From contig JACQVJ010000016.1 of the NCBI GenBank assembly GCA_016209805.1, positions 1 through 6,407 on the forward strand: DNA of 6,407 nucleotides. Direction: 5' to 3'. Shown here piece after piece: positions 1-5,746 of this stretch (positions are counted from its first letter, which is position 1; each line of letters opens with the position of its first letter). A program made the position numbers and the translations under genes. The stretch comes from Ignavibacteriota bacterium (GTDB lineage: Bacteria; Bacteroidota; Ignavibacteria; UBA10030; UBA6906). Below the pieces are notes generated by a model. It was given only the letters and a program-made list of their open reading frames with translations, was not told where the DNA came from and did not search any database.

Positions 1-2
1 CT

Positions 3-140
3 GTGAACCCTTGGGCGACAGGTGGTCTGCCGGCGAGAAGATTTACTCCCCCCGATACGAAAATCGAGAAAGTGAGATTGAGTTATCTCAACAGAAGCAA
101 TTTGATTCTGTTCATAAAGGGATTTTTCTTCCATGACTGA
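3..140 (+). CDS. C-terminal end of an upstream gene (partial, frame uncertain)
   Basis: The first 140 bases carry no start for a complete gene but are open in two frames. One frame runs from base 3 to a TGA at 138-140 and ends in a hydrophobic, strand-like stretch (residues LSYLNRSNLILFIKGFFFHD at the end). The other runs from base 2 to a TGA at 134-136 and gives a polar, Glu/Gln-rich tail ending in GIFLP. Codon composition does not clearly separate them. I list the frame ending at 140 because its stop lies two bases before the GTG of the next candidate gene, which would suit translational coupling. I recognise no family in either tail. One of the two is probably the end of a real gene that starts outside the window. 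Confidence 0.3.
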   Translation: MNPWATGGLPARRFTPPDTKIEKVRLSYLNRSNLILFIKGFFFHD

Positions 141-142
141 CG

Positions 143-358
143 GTGAACCATTCACCGGAAAGTCCCTGCGAGTGTCATCAGCAGGAAATGTTGGTAAAGA
201 ATCCCGAGGACATCAATTCTCCCCTCGCAGTCGAGAGACTGTTCGATAGCTTCTCCGGCGCATCGTCAGCACGTCTATATGGAGTTTGCTCAAAGTGTCA
301 TGAGTTTTGTGTGACGAATAGAGACGATCCATTTGCGGTATCGTGTTCAATACAGTAG
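143..358 (+). CDS. Possible small Cys-rich (zinc-ribbon-like) protein
   Basis: This is a 71-residue frame that starts at GTG 143 and ends at TAG 356-358. Two cysteine groups are visible: C-E-C-H near residues 9-12 and C-S-K-C-H-E-F-C near residues 49-56. The spacing would fit a small zinc ribbon or knuckle. There is no signal peptide or membrane segment, so a cytoplasmic location is expected. No good Shine-Dalgarno sequence precedes the GTG, but the upstream frame ends only two bases before it, so coupled translation is possible. It lies 48 bases before the PilM-PilN gene on the same strand and could belong to the same transcript. I do not recognise the family. The paired cysteines and the fit between gene boundaries argue for a real gene; the short length and weak start argue against it. 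Confidence 0.45.
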   Translation: MNHSPESPCECHQQEMLVKNPEDINSPLAVERLFDSFSGASSARLYGVCSKCHEFCVTNRDDPFAVSCSIQ

Positions 359-406
359 AGAAAAAATGATCTGTGAACCTTTTCATAACATGACGGATAT
401 CTCCCC

Positions 407-1975
407 ATGGCTTCCATAAAGGGAAGAAAGATCCTCGGTCTTTTTGTGGACGGATTGGACGTCAAGCTTGCGCGGATGAGCATGAAGGGCAAGCGCGTCA
501 CGGTGCACGAGTTGAAGTCTGCCACGTTCGCAAAGAAGCTTGAAGAACGCAAACCTGTTGATGTGGCCGCCGGAGTGTTCGAGGAAGGATCGGATGCATT
601 CAATCTTCCGTTCGGTGGTGCCACTGAACAGATCCTTGAAAAAGAATCCGAAGACAACAACTCTGTTCTGCTGGGACTACTTGCTCAGTACCGTCCCGGC
701 AAGTATGCAATTGCATACAGCATTTCCGAGCCTGCGATCTATTATCACTTTCTTGAAAGTGATAACGGCCTCAAAGGGAGGAAGCTCAAGGAGCGGATCG
801 TCGAAGAGCTCAGAAACCTACGCTCGTTCCAGCCGTCCATCGATGCCATTGACTCACTTCTCACCGAGGATGGGAATCTCCTCTGCGTTGTCCGGGAAGA
901 CGGTCTTACACTCATCAACTACCTCGAGAACATCAAGGGTTTCATCGGTAATCGGGTTCCAACCATTGCCTCGATTGACAGCTCCGATATTGCGCTGATG
1001 AACATGGTGAGGCTAAACTATGATTTTGAGCCGACCGAGGTGTGCGTCATAGTTTACGTTGGGGTGGAGTTTACACGGCTGATTTTCATCCGGGGAGGGG
1101 AATTCTTTCAGTTTGCGCCGATCTTGAGTGAGGGTTATGATTCTCCAAGCTTGCAGAATACCGTGTACAGCCGTCTTTTGTTGGAACAAGACAACCTCGC
1201 CATACCGCGTATCAGCAAGATTATCCTTGCAGGGGAATGTCATCGCATTGGCTTCAAGGATTTTCTCTTGCAGCAGCTTCCCGATCATGATGTCGACTAC
1301 TTGCTTGCCTCACGTCTGGATCTGACTCCGCTTCCGGTTGAGCAGCAAGCGGCGTTATCAGAATACGCTGTTCCGATCGGAGCTGCGTGGAAGGTGTTTG
1401 AGGCTGCCAATCCCCGCGTCTACAACGTCAACCTGTTGCCTGATTCCGTGCGTGAAGGTCAGAGGGTGTTCAAGCTTTCCTGGCACGGCTATTTGCTGTT
1501 GGCATTGATCTTTCTCTCAACATTATTCTTCACACTCCAAATACAGGACAAGTCACGTGAGCTTTCCGAGCGTCAGGATGTTCTGACGCTCAAGAACAGC
1601 CAGATAGCGGAAAACACCACGCTAATGAATTCCATTGGCGCCTTGCAGGAGCAGATCGGGCGATACCAGAGTTCACTCGCACTCTATGACACATTGGTCC
1701 CTGGTGCCGATCGCTGGAGCAGGATGCTGACGCAACTCAGTCATGGAGTGGAAGATCTCAATTCCATTTGGTTGACCGACATGTCAGCCACCGAGGCAGG
1801 TTTAATCACCATGAACGGATTCACCGTGTACAGAACGCGCATCCCACGACTCTCGACGTTGTTTGAGAGCTCTTTGCTGAAAGAGGTTCTTGTACAGGAG
1901 ATCCGAAGTCAGACTGTGTACAAGTACAAGATCGAAGTTCCTGCCCTGTCTTCAGACGGTAATCCCACTAACTGA
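407..1975 (+). CDS. pilM: PilM-PilN fusion protein (GspL-like architecture), type IV pilus / type II secretion inner-membrane assembly
   Basis: The 522-residue product joins two proteins that are separate in most type IV pilus systems. Residues 1 to about 335 look like the actin-fold PilM: the opening GLFVDGLDVKLARM (11-24) aligns without gaps to the PilM phosphate-1 strand, IVYVGVEFT (215-223) to the phosphate-2 strand, and IILAGE (272-277) to the adenosine-loop strand. Residues 339-345 carry YNVNLLP, the PilN motif that in other species binds a PilM groove. A membrane helix follows (about 359-377), then a coiled coil (about 380-425), then a periplasmic ferredoxin-like PilN domain (about 455-515). 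The predicted topology is cytoplasm, one helix, periplasm, as in GspL. The aspartate of the first motif is replaced by F13 and that of the second by Y217, so ATP binding is doubtful. The start is ATG 407, chosen because it gives the complete first strand; the ribosome site is weak (GGA at 395-397). The stop overlaps the ribosome site of the next gene. Confidence 0.87.
   Translation: MASIKGRKILGLFVDGLDVKLARMSMKGKRVTVHELKSATFAKKLEERKPVDVAAGVFEEGSDAFNLPFGGATEQILEKESEDNNSVLLGLLAQYRPGKYAIAYSISEPAIYYHFLESDNGLKGRKLKERIVEELRNLRSFQPSIDAIDSLLTEDGNLLCVVREDGLTLINYLENIKGFIGNRVPTIASIDSSDIALMNMVRLNYDFEPTEVCVIVYVGVEFTRLIFIRGGEFFQFAPILSEGYDSPSLQNTVYSRLLLEQDNLAIPRISKIILAGECHRIGFKDFLLQQLPDHDVDYLLASRLDLTPLPVEQQAALSEYAVPIGAAWKVFEAANPRVYNVNLLPDSVREGQRVFKLSWHGYLLLALIFLSTLFFTLQIQDKSRELSERQDVLTLKNSQIAENTTLMNSIGALQEQIGRYQSSLALYDTLVPGADRWSRMLTQLSHGVEDLNSIWLTDMSATEAGLITMNGFTVYRTRIPRLSTLFESSLLKEVLVQEIRSQTVYKYKIEVPALSSDGNPTN
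742..765. repeat. Perfect 11-bp inverted repeat inside the PilM-PilN gene
   Basis: The arms TTATCACTTTC (742-752) and GAAAGTGATAA (755-765) are exact reverse complements with a two-base TT spacer. The first flanking pair does not match, so the repeat ends sharply. It encodes residues YHFLESDN of the PilM-like domain. With so short a loop it looks more like a DNA palindrome (protein site) than an RNA terminator. No run of T follows it. Its role is unknown, and it could be coincidence of coding sequence. Confidence 0.6.
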
Positions 1976-1979
1976 GGAG
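1973..1979 (+). promoter_or_regulatory. Ribosome binding site deciding the PilO-P start
   Basis: The sequence TGAGGAG includes the stop codon of the preceding gene (TGA 1973-1975). It is one base from GTG 1981 but seven bases from TTG 1987. The second spacing is normal, so TTG 1987 is preferred as the start. The overlap of stop codon and ribosome site suggests coupled translation of the two inner-membrane partners. Confidence 0.6.
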
Positions 1980-1986
1980 CGTGACC

Positions 1987-2883
1987 TTGTCTTACAAACT
2001 TCGAAATAGTATCGCTCTTGGTGTTATCCTTGTGCTGATCCTTGGGGTGGGGATCTACATTCGCGCGTTCAGCCTCCCCGGCAAGCTCTCGAAAATTGAG
2101 GTCGAGATAAAGCGGATTGATGAGGAATTGCAGAACACGCCAAGTCTCATCAATCAGTTTAATGATCTCAGCGTCTTGCTGGATGACACAAAGAAACGAT
2201 GGGAAAGCAGATACAAGGAAATCCCCCCGGCGGATATCACTGCCCAAACCTACGCGTACTTTAGCGGGCTGATGGATCTGAGCGGCGACGTGAAGCTGGA
2301 TCTGATCTATAACGGGGTTCAACAGAAAGGTAACTACGGATACAATATCTATGACCTCAAAGGCGAAGCCCGCTTTGCAGATTTCTACCGGTTCATCTGG
2401 TATCTCGAGAACGGACGAAGGCTTTACAAGATTCAGTCGCTCAATCTGAAGGGGCTGGAGGTAGCGGAGACAGAGAAAGAACCCGGTCATATTCTGGTGA
2501 CATACCAGATGACGCTGTACGCATACTTCTCCTCGATGCCGGAACTTGCGACACCGGGAGGAGAAAGACCCATCGCGCCGAACTACCTGGCCAAGGATCC
2601 CTTCGGGCCTGTGATTACCACGGGCATTCCGCCGAATCTTCGTTCGCTCGTCGAGGTGGAACGCTCAGACCTGAAAGCGGTGATCCCTGGAAAGGCATTC
2701 CTCGTGGATCAGAACAATGTGTTCAAGACACTGCAAGAGGGGGATGAAGTCTATCTGGGTTATGTGACGAAAATCGTGCCGGAGGAAGGACGCATCGAAT
2801 GCACATTGAACAAGGGAGGTATCATTGAAAAGGTGGAGCTTAAAATTCGCTACGGCGCTGCTCAGAATGTCGTGCAAAAATAG
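1987..2883 (+). CDS. pilO: PilO protein with C-terminal PilP-like (HR) domain, pilus alignment complex
   Basis: The 298-residue product has a short cytoplasmic N-terminus, one membrane helix (about 9-25), a coiled coil (about 32-75) and a periplasmic PilO domain (about 95-185). The PilO domain has the typical stretch FADFYRFIWYLENGRRLYKI, which fits the PilO pattern of a helix followed by a strand. After a proline-rich linker comes a second domain that starts at D204-P-F and runs to about residue 295. It has the PilP/GspC homology-region pattern: a DPF start, a Leu-rich LRSLVEVERSDLKAVIPG stretch, an AFLVD strand, and EGDEVYLGYVTKIVPEEGRI. In known systems PilO pairs with PilN, and PilP links PilNO to the secretin; here both roles appear to sit in one membrane-anchored chain, so the usual lipid anchor of PilP is not needed. 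The start is TTG 1987 (see ribosome site); GTG 1981, two codons earlier, is the alternative. The secretin gene follows after 13 bases. The PilO call is firm; the PilP-like call is a pattern judgement. Confidence 0.82.
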   Translation: MSYKLRNSIALGVILVLILGVGIYIRAFSLPGKLSKIEVEIKRIDEELQNTPSLINQFNDLSVLLDDTKKRWESRYKEIPPADITAQTYAYFSGLMDLSGDVKLDLIYNGVQQKGNYGYNIYDLKGEARFADFYRFIWYLENGRRLYKIQSLNLKGLEVAETEKEPGHILVTYQMTLYAYFSSMPELATPGGERPIAPNYLAKDPFGPVITTGIPPNLRSLVEVERSDLKAVIPGKAFLVDQNNVFKTLQEGDEVYLGYVTKIVPEEGRIECTLNKGGIIEKVELKIRYGAAQNVVQK

Positions 2884-2887
2884 CATC

Positions 2888-2892
2888 GAGGA
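2888..2892 (+). promoter_or_regulatory. Ribosome binding site of the secretin gene
   Basis: GAGGA lies four bases before ATG 2897. It supports this ATG, which begins a clear signal peptide, over upstream in-frame starts that lie inside the preceding gene. Confidence 0.6.
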
Positions 2893-2896
2893 TCAC

Positions 2897-3097
2897 ATGA
2901 AGACAACTCGAACATCGATCTTGATTTTCTTACTGCTGGCGAACCTGTCGGCGACGTACGGTCAAACAAGTCCGTCCGAAAGGAGAGCCTTCAGACAGTA
3001 CACATCGCCTGAAGAGCTGGTTTCGCTCGCGGCAACGACGCCGCTGGACAGGGCGCTCCAGGTAATCAGTGAAGTGACCCAGAAATTTTTCGGGTAG
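2897..3097 (+). CDS. 5' fragment of the interrupted secretin (signal peptide and half of N0)
   Basis: This is the part that would be translated if the TAG at 3095-3097 acts as a stop: 66 residues with a signal peptide and the first helix of the N0 domain. It stops in the middle of a fold, so the peptide alone is not expected to have a function. Confidence 0.5.
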   Translation: MKTTRTSILIFLLLANLSATYGQTSPSERRAFRQYTSPEELVSLAATTPLDRALQVISEVTQKFFG

Positions 3098-3151
3098 TTC
3101 GTAATCGATTCTGAGCATCGCACGCATCCGTTTAATATCGATATTCAGGGG

Positions 3152-4123
3152 GTGCATTGGCGTGATGCCCTGGAGGATATCTGCCGTAAGAACACCTTCT
3201 GGTATACCGAATACGAAAACTACATTCAAATCACGCCCATCCCAGGGACGGAAGGGCCCGTCACGGCTACTGCATTGGCAGGTGTTTCCCCGGACATACA
3301 GAAAGAGGTTGCCTCAATCAAGAGCAGGGAAATAAAAATCTCTGCCGTCTTTTTTGAAGTGAATCTCACAAAACTTGACGAGGTGGGAATCAACTGGAAC
3401 TTCATGAAGACCACCAAGGATTACACTGTGGCATCGTCGTTTGGTGGAGCGGATCGTGTGTCAACTGAAATTTTCAAAACAGAATTCACCCCCAAAGTCA
3501 GTTTTGCCAATATCGATCTGGTGTCAAAGCTCTTTTCGAACTATGAATTGGGTGAGATTCTCTCCGGTCCCCAGTTGATTGTCAGGTCCGGAATCGAAGG
3601 ACGTATTCAAGTCGGCCAGGATTTCTCCATCAAAGAAAGAGACTTTGCCGGAAACCTTATCGACAAGTTTTACAGTGCTGGGACCATCGTCAAGGTCAGG
3701 CCACAAGTGATCACAGAGCAAGGGGTGAACTTTATTCATATGGATGTTGACGTGGAGCGCAGTTCCGTGGTTCCCGGCGCGTTAACGACTATTATCAACA
3801 AGACCAAGGCAAACACCAACCTCCTTCTGCTCGACGGTGAGGAGACAATCATCGGAGGTCTGTACAGCACCGAAATAAACACGATTCGGACGGGCATCCC
3901 GTTTCTGAAGGATCTTCCCTGGTACATATTTGGGCTGAGATATCTCTTCGGCTATAATAAGGATGAGGTGAAGAAGAAAGAGCTGATCATTCTTTTGAAG
4001 GCAGAGCTTGTGCCGATGCTGCAGGATCGGATCCAACAAAAAGTCAAGGAGGACGGCATCTACGAGCGGTGGCTCCAAGGCAAGCTCAAAGAAGAAAGCC
4101 ATGTCCGTGGTAGAGATAATTAG
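3152..4123 (+). CDS. 3' fragment of the interrupted secretin (rest of N0 plus secretin domain)
   Basis: This 323-residue frame starts at GTG 3152 and holds the whole secretin domain. The GTG falls inside the N0 domain, and a product from here would have no signal peptide and could not be exported in the usual way. It is therefore best read as the continuation of the gene at 2897 and not as an independent gene with its own start. Confidence 0.5.
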   Translation: MHWRDALEDICRKNTFWYTEYENYIQITPIPGTEGPVTATALAGVSPDIQKEVASIKSREIKISAVFFEVNLTKLDEVGINWNFMKTTKDYTVASSFGGADRVSTEIFKTEFTPKVSFANIDLVSKLFSNYELGEILSGPQLIVRSGIEGRIQVGQDFSIKERDFAGNLIDKFYSAGTIVKVRPQVITEQGVNFIHMDVDVERSSVVPGALTTIINKTKANTNLLLLDGEETIIGGLYSTEINTIRTGIPFLKDLPWYIFGLRYLFGYNKDEVKKKELIILLKAELVPMLQDRIQQKVKEDGIYERWLQGKLKEESHVRGRDN

Positions 4124-4147
4124 TCACGTGTGGGATTCATCATTTTC

Positions 4148-4156
4148 GAGGGGGAA
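4148..4156 (+). promoter_or_regulatory. Ribosome binding site deciding the lipoprotein start
   Basis: GAGGGGGAA ends three bases before ATG 4160. It sits inside the reading frame if the GTG at 4130 is used, so it argues that the real start is ATG 4160, which also puts the signal peptide at the very N-terminus. Confidence 0.6.
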
Positions 4157-4159
4157 CAA

Positions 4160-5581
4160 ATGACACGAAATGTCTGCTTGCTCTTTATGATGGCTGCAGT
4201 GATTGCTTCGCTCTTTACTGCGTGCAAGGAAGACCAGGCAGCGGAACCAGGAAAAGTGACGATCAGTGGTAAAATCAGTGATGCGTTGACAGCGGTTCCG
4301 CTACCGGGAGTAAGTGTTCGTGCTCAGACCGTTACATCGGCGCCTCAAACGACCGTCACCAACGCCGAGGGTAATTACAATTTTGTATTCGATGTCGATA
4401 GCTCGACAGCGGTCACCATCAGCACTTCCAAAACGGCATACAGGGACACGGTGATTGTTGTGCAGGTGCAGCAGGGGACTGCGGTTCCCGTCAATATTCA
4501 GTTGAATCCAAGATCCGTTGTCAGCGGAGGAGGTGGAGGGACGGCACAAACGATAGCATTCCTTGGAGCGGATCCGCAGGAGATATCCGTGTACGGCGTA
4601 GGCGGCCAAGAGACATCCATTCTTGGATGGGAGGTGCGTGACTCTCTGGGTTTTCCAGTCGACGCAACGCACGCGGTGACGCTTGTGTTTACGACGATTG
4701 GCAGTCTTGGTGGCGGAGAGTATATTTCACCACCTGCGCTTACCACCAATGCCGTTGGGCGGGCGTTCACGACCTTCAACAGCGGAGTCGTTTCGGGCGT
4801 CGTTCAGATTGTTGCATCCACAACCGTAGGGGGCCGGATAATTTCATCGAGCCCGGTGCGAGTCGTGATCAATGCGGGGTTGCCGGATCAGAATCACTTC
4901 AGTCTCGGCCCGGAACGGTTTAACTTCCCAGCTCTCGGCATCATTGGAAAAACCGACAGGATCAGTGTCCTTGTGGGTGATAAGTACAGCAATCCGGTCG
5001 TTCCAAATACAGCTGTGTACTTCAGAAGCGATGCGGGTGTCATACAGGCGAGTGTGTTTACCGACCCAAGTGGACTGGGAACCGTAACGTTGTTCAGCGG
5101 CAATCCTTTTCCACCCAACGGATATCATTATGTTGTGGCAAGAACGATTGGTGAAGGCGGAGTTACGGTCCAGGATAGCATTTTTCTCCTCTGGAGTGGC
5201 AGGGCGCAGGTCTCACCGATTTCACCAGGCACGTTCAGTATTTCAAATGGCAGCTTCCAGGACTTCTCATTCATAGTTTCCGACGAGCTTGGACATCCGC
5301 TTGCCGCCGGAACAACAATCAGCGTTGCTGCCACAGTTTCTCCGCCCCCCGATCCTCTTGCACCTGTGAACCAGGTACAGCTCTCCTTTGGCATCGAAGG
5401 CTCGGTAATTCTGGAGGACGTGATTCTCGCTGGCCCGGGGACTACGGATTTTACGTTCCGTCTAAGTGATGGGACGATTTCCATCGACACGCTAACTGCA
5501 GTGTCCGTTGCCGTGTCGGTCGTAAGTCTTGCTGGAGGGAACGGAAGCGCCTACACCTCAATCAACGGAACTGTGCGCTGA
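4160..5581 (+). CDS. Probable lipoprotein with carboxypeptidase-regulatory-like and bacterial Ig-like domains
   Basis: The 473-residue product begins with a lipoprotein signal peptide: a hydrophobic stretch (residues 5-19) ending in LFTAC, with Cys22 as the likely lipidated residue, followed by KEDQ. Residues about 31-118 look like a carboxypeptidase-regulatory-like beta-sandwich (GKVTISGKISD, PLPGVSVRAQ, TNAEGNYNF). A five-glycine linker (123-127) follows. The rest appears to be two or three Ig-like domains; the clearest, about 253-350, has the invasin-type Big_1 pattern DKYSNPVVPNTAVYF then TDPSGLGTVTL. The protein is rich in Val, Ser, Thr and Gly, with no enzyme motif visible. Lipidation would place it on the periplasmic or outer face of the outer membrane. 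It starts 36 bases after the secretin gene and ends at a strong terminator, so it is the last gene of the pilus/secretion unit. A role with the secretin or at the surface is inferred from position only. An alternative start is GTG 4130, which would bury the signal peptide. Confidence 0.82.
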   Translation: MTRNVCLLFMMAAVIASLFTACKEDQAAEPGKVTISGKISDALTAVPLPGVSVRAQTVTSAPQTTVTNAEGNYNFVFDVDSSTAVTISTSKTAYRDTVIVVQVQQGTAVPVNIQLNPRSVVSGGGGGTAQTIAFLGADPQEISVYGVGGQETSILGWEVRDSLGFPVDATHAVTLVFTTIGSLGGGEYISPPALTTNAVGRAFTTFNSGVVSGVVQIVASTTVGGRIISSSPVRVVINAGLPDQNHFSLGPERFNFPALGIIGKTDRISVLVGDKYSNPVVPNTAVYFRSDAGVIQASVFTDPSGLGTVTLFSGNPFPPNGYHYVVARTIGEGGVTVQDSIFLLWSGRAQVSPISPGTFSISNGSFQDFSFIVSDELGHPLAAGTTISVAATVSPPPDPLAPVNQVQLSFGIEGSVILEDVILAGPGTTDFTFRLSDGTISIDTLTAVSVAVSVVSLAGGNGSAYTSINGTVR

Positions 5582-5605
5582 GTGGTCTTTGCAGCACCGC
5601 GAGGG

Positions 5606-5642
5606 AAAGGCCTCTGTGAAGAAAAGCTCACAGAGGCCTTTT
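5606..5642 (+). terminator. Intrinsic terminator after the lipoprotein gene
   Basis: The arms AAAGGCCTCTGTGA (5606-5619) and TCACAGAGGCCTTT (5628-5641) form a perfect 14-bp stem with an eight-base loop, ending in TTTT. It lies 24 bases after the TGA of the lipoprotein gene. The T run is short, but the stem is long and GC-rich in the middle. It separates the pilus/secretion unit from uvrA. Confidence 0.88.
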
Positions 5643-5710
5643 GAGTTTCATCCCTTCCCCGATTTTCAGCTAATTGCTTTTCCACCCCCTTTCCCTTAGC
5701 TTGGATGTTG

Positions 5711-5716
5711 CATAAT
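5711..5716 (+). promoter_or_regulatory. uvrA: Weak candidate -10 element before uvrA
   Basis: CATAAT matches five of six bases of the sigma-70 -10 consensus and lies 30 bases before ATG 5747, in the gap after the terminator where a uvrA promoter is expected. No convincing -35 hexamer is found at the usual distance. I also saw no LexA-type palindrome (CTGT-N8-ACAG or GAAC-N4-GTTC) in this gap. Confidence 0.25.
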
Positions 5717-5746
5717 CCAGGGTTTTCGTAGGCGTTGAATCACGAC

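Larger units (their letters stand above)
2897..4123 (+). pseudogene. pilQ: PilQ/GspD-family outer-membrane secretin interrupted by an in-frame TAG
   Basis: Secretins form the ring in the outer membrane through which a pilus or secreted protein leaves the cell. The frame from ATG 2897 has a signal peptide (about 1-22, LIFLLLANLSATYG), a short N0/STN domain (about 47-112, from PLDRALQVISEVTQ to YIQITP) and a C-terminal secretin domain (about 150-395). Clear family marks are VGQDFSIKERDF (from 239), KVRPQVI (from 266), LDGEETIIGGL (GG at 320-321), GIPFLKDLPW (from 333) and ELIILLKAELV. Codon 67 (3095-3097) is TAG, and the same frame continues without any shift: FVIDSEHRTHPFNIDIQGVHW completes the N0 domain. 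Only one base change would restore the gene. About 408 codons is short for PilQ, with no AMIN domain and apparently no N1 to N3 modules. Neighbours also end in TAG, so the codon is not generally recoded. It may be a true nonsense mutation, a sequencing error or readthrough. Confidence 0.85.

Noticed and set aside
133..249. Short frame from ATG 133 with an AAAGGGA-like sequence upstream
   Set aside because: It gives only about 38 residues of no recognisable character and overlaps the better Cys-rich frame at 143-358.
371..380. CTGTGAACC repeated at 1-9, 371-379 and near 5365
   Set aside because: Nine bases with no fixed spacing or shared context; this can arise by chance.
1909..2490. 193-residue open frame on the minus strand
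   Set aside because: It lies fully opposite the PilM-N and PilO-P genes, which have recognisable domains; it has no family features of its own.
2825..2896. An earlier in-frame ATG at 2825 for the secretin gene
   Set aside because: It lies inside the PilO-P coding region, would put 24 residues in front of a clear signal peptide, and the ribosome site at 2888-2892 supports ATG 2897.
3077..3095. Weak hairpin (ACCC...GGGT) ending at the internal TAG, as a readthrough signal
   Set aside because: The outer stem is only four pairs with an A/U-rich interior, and known readthrough elements act from downstream of the stop.
4565..4574. GCGGATCCGC palindrome in the lipoprotein gene
   Set aside because: A ten-base palindrome is expected by chance at this length and has no supporting context.
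5643..5746. SOS (LexA) box before uvrA
   Set aside because: Neither the CTGT-N8-ACAG nor the GAAC-N4-GTTC type pattern is present in the gap.
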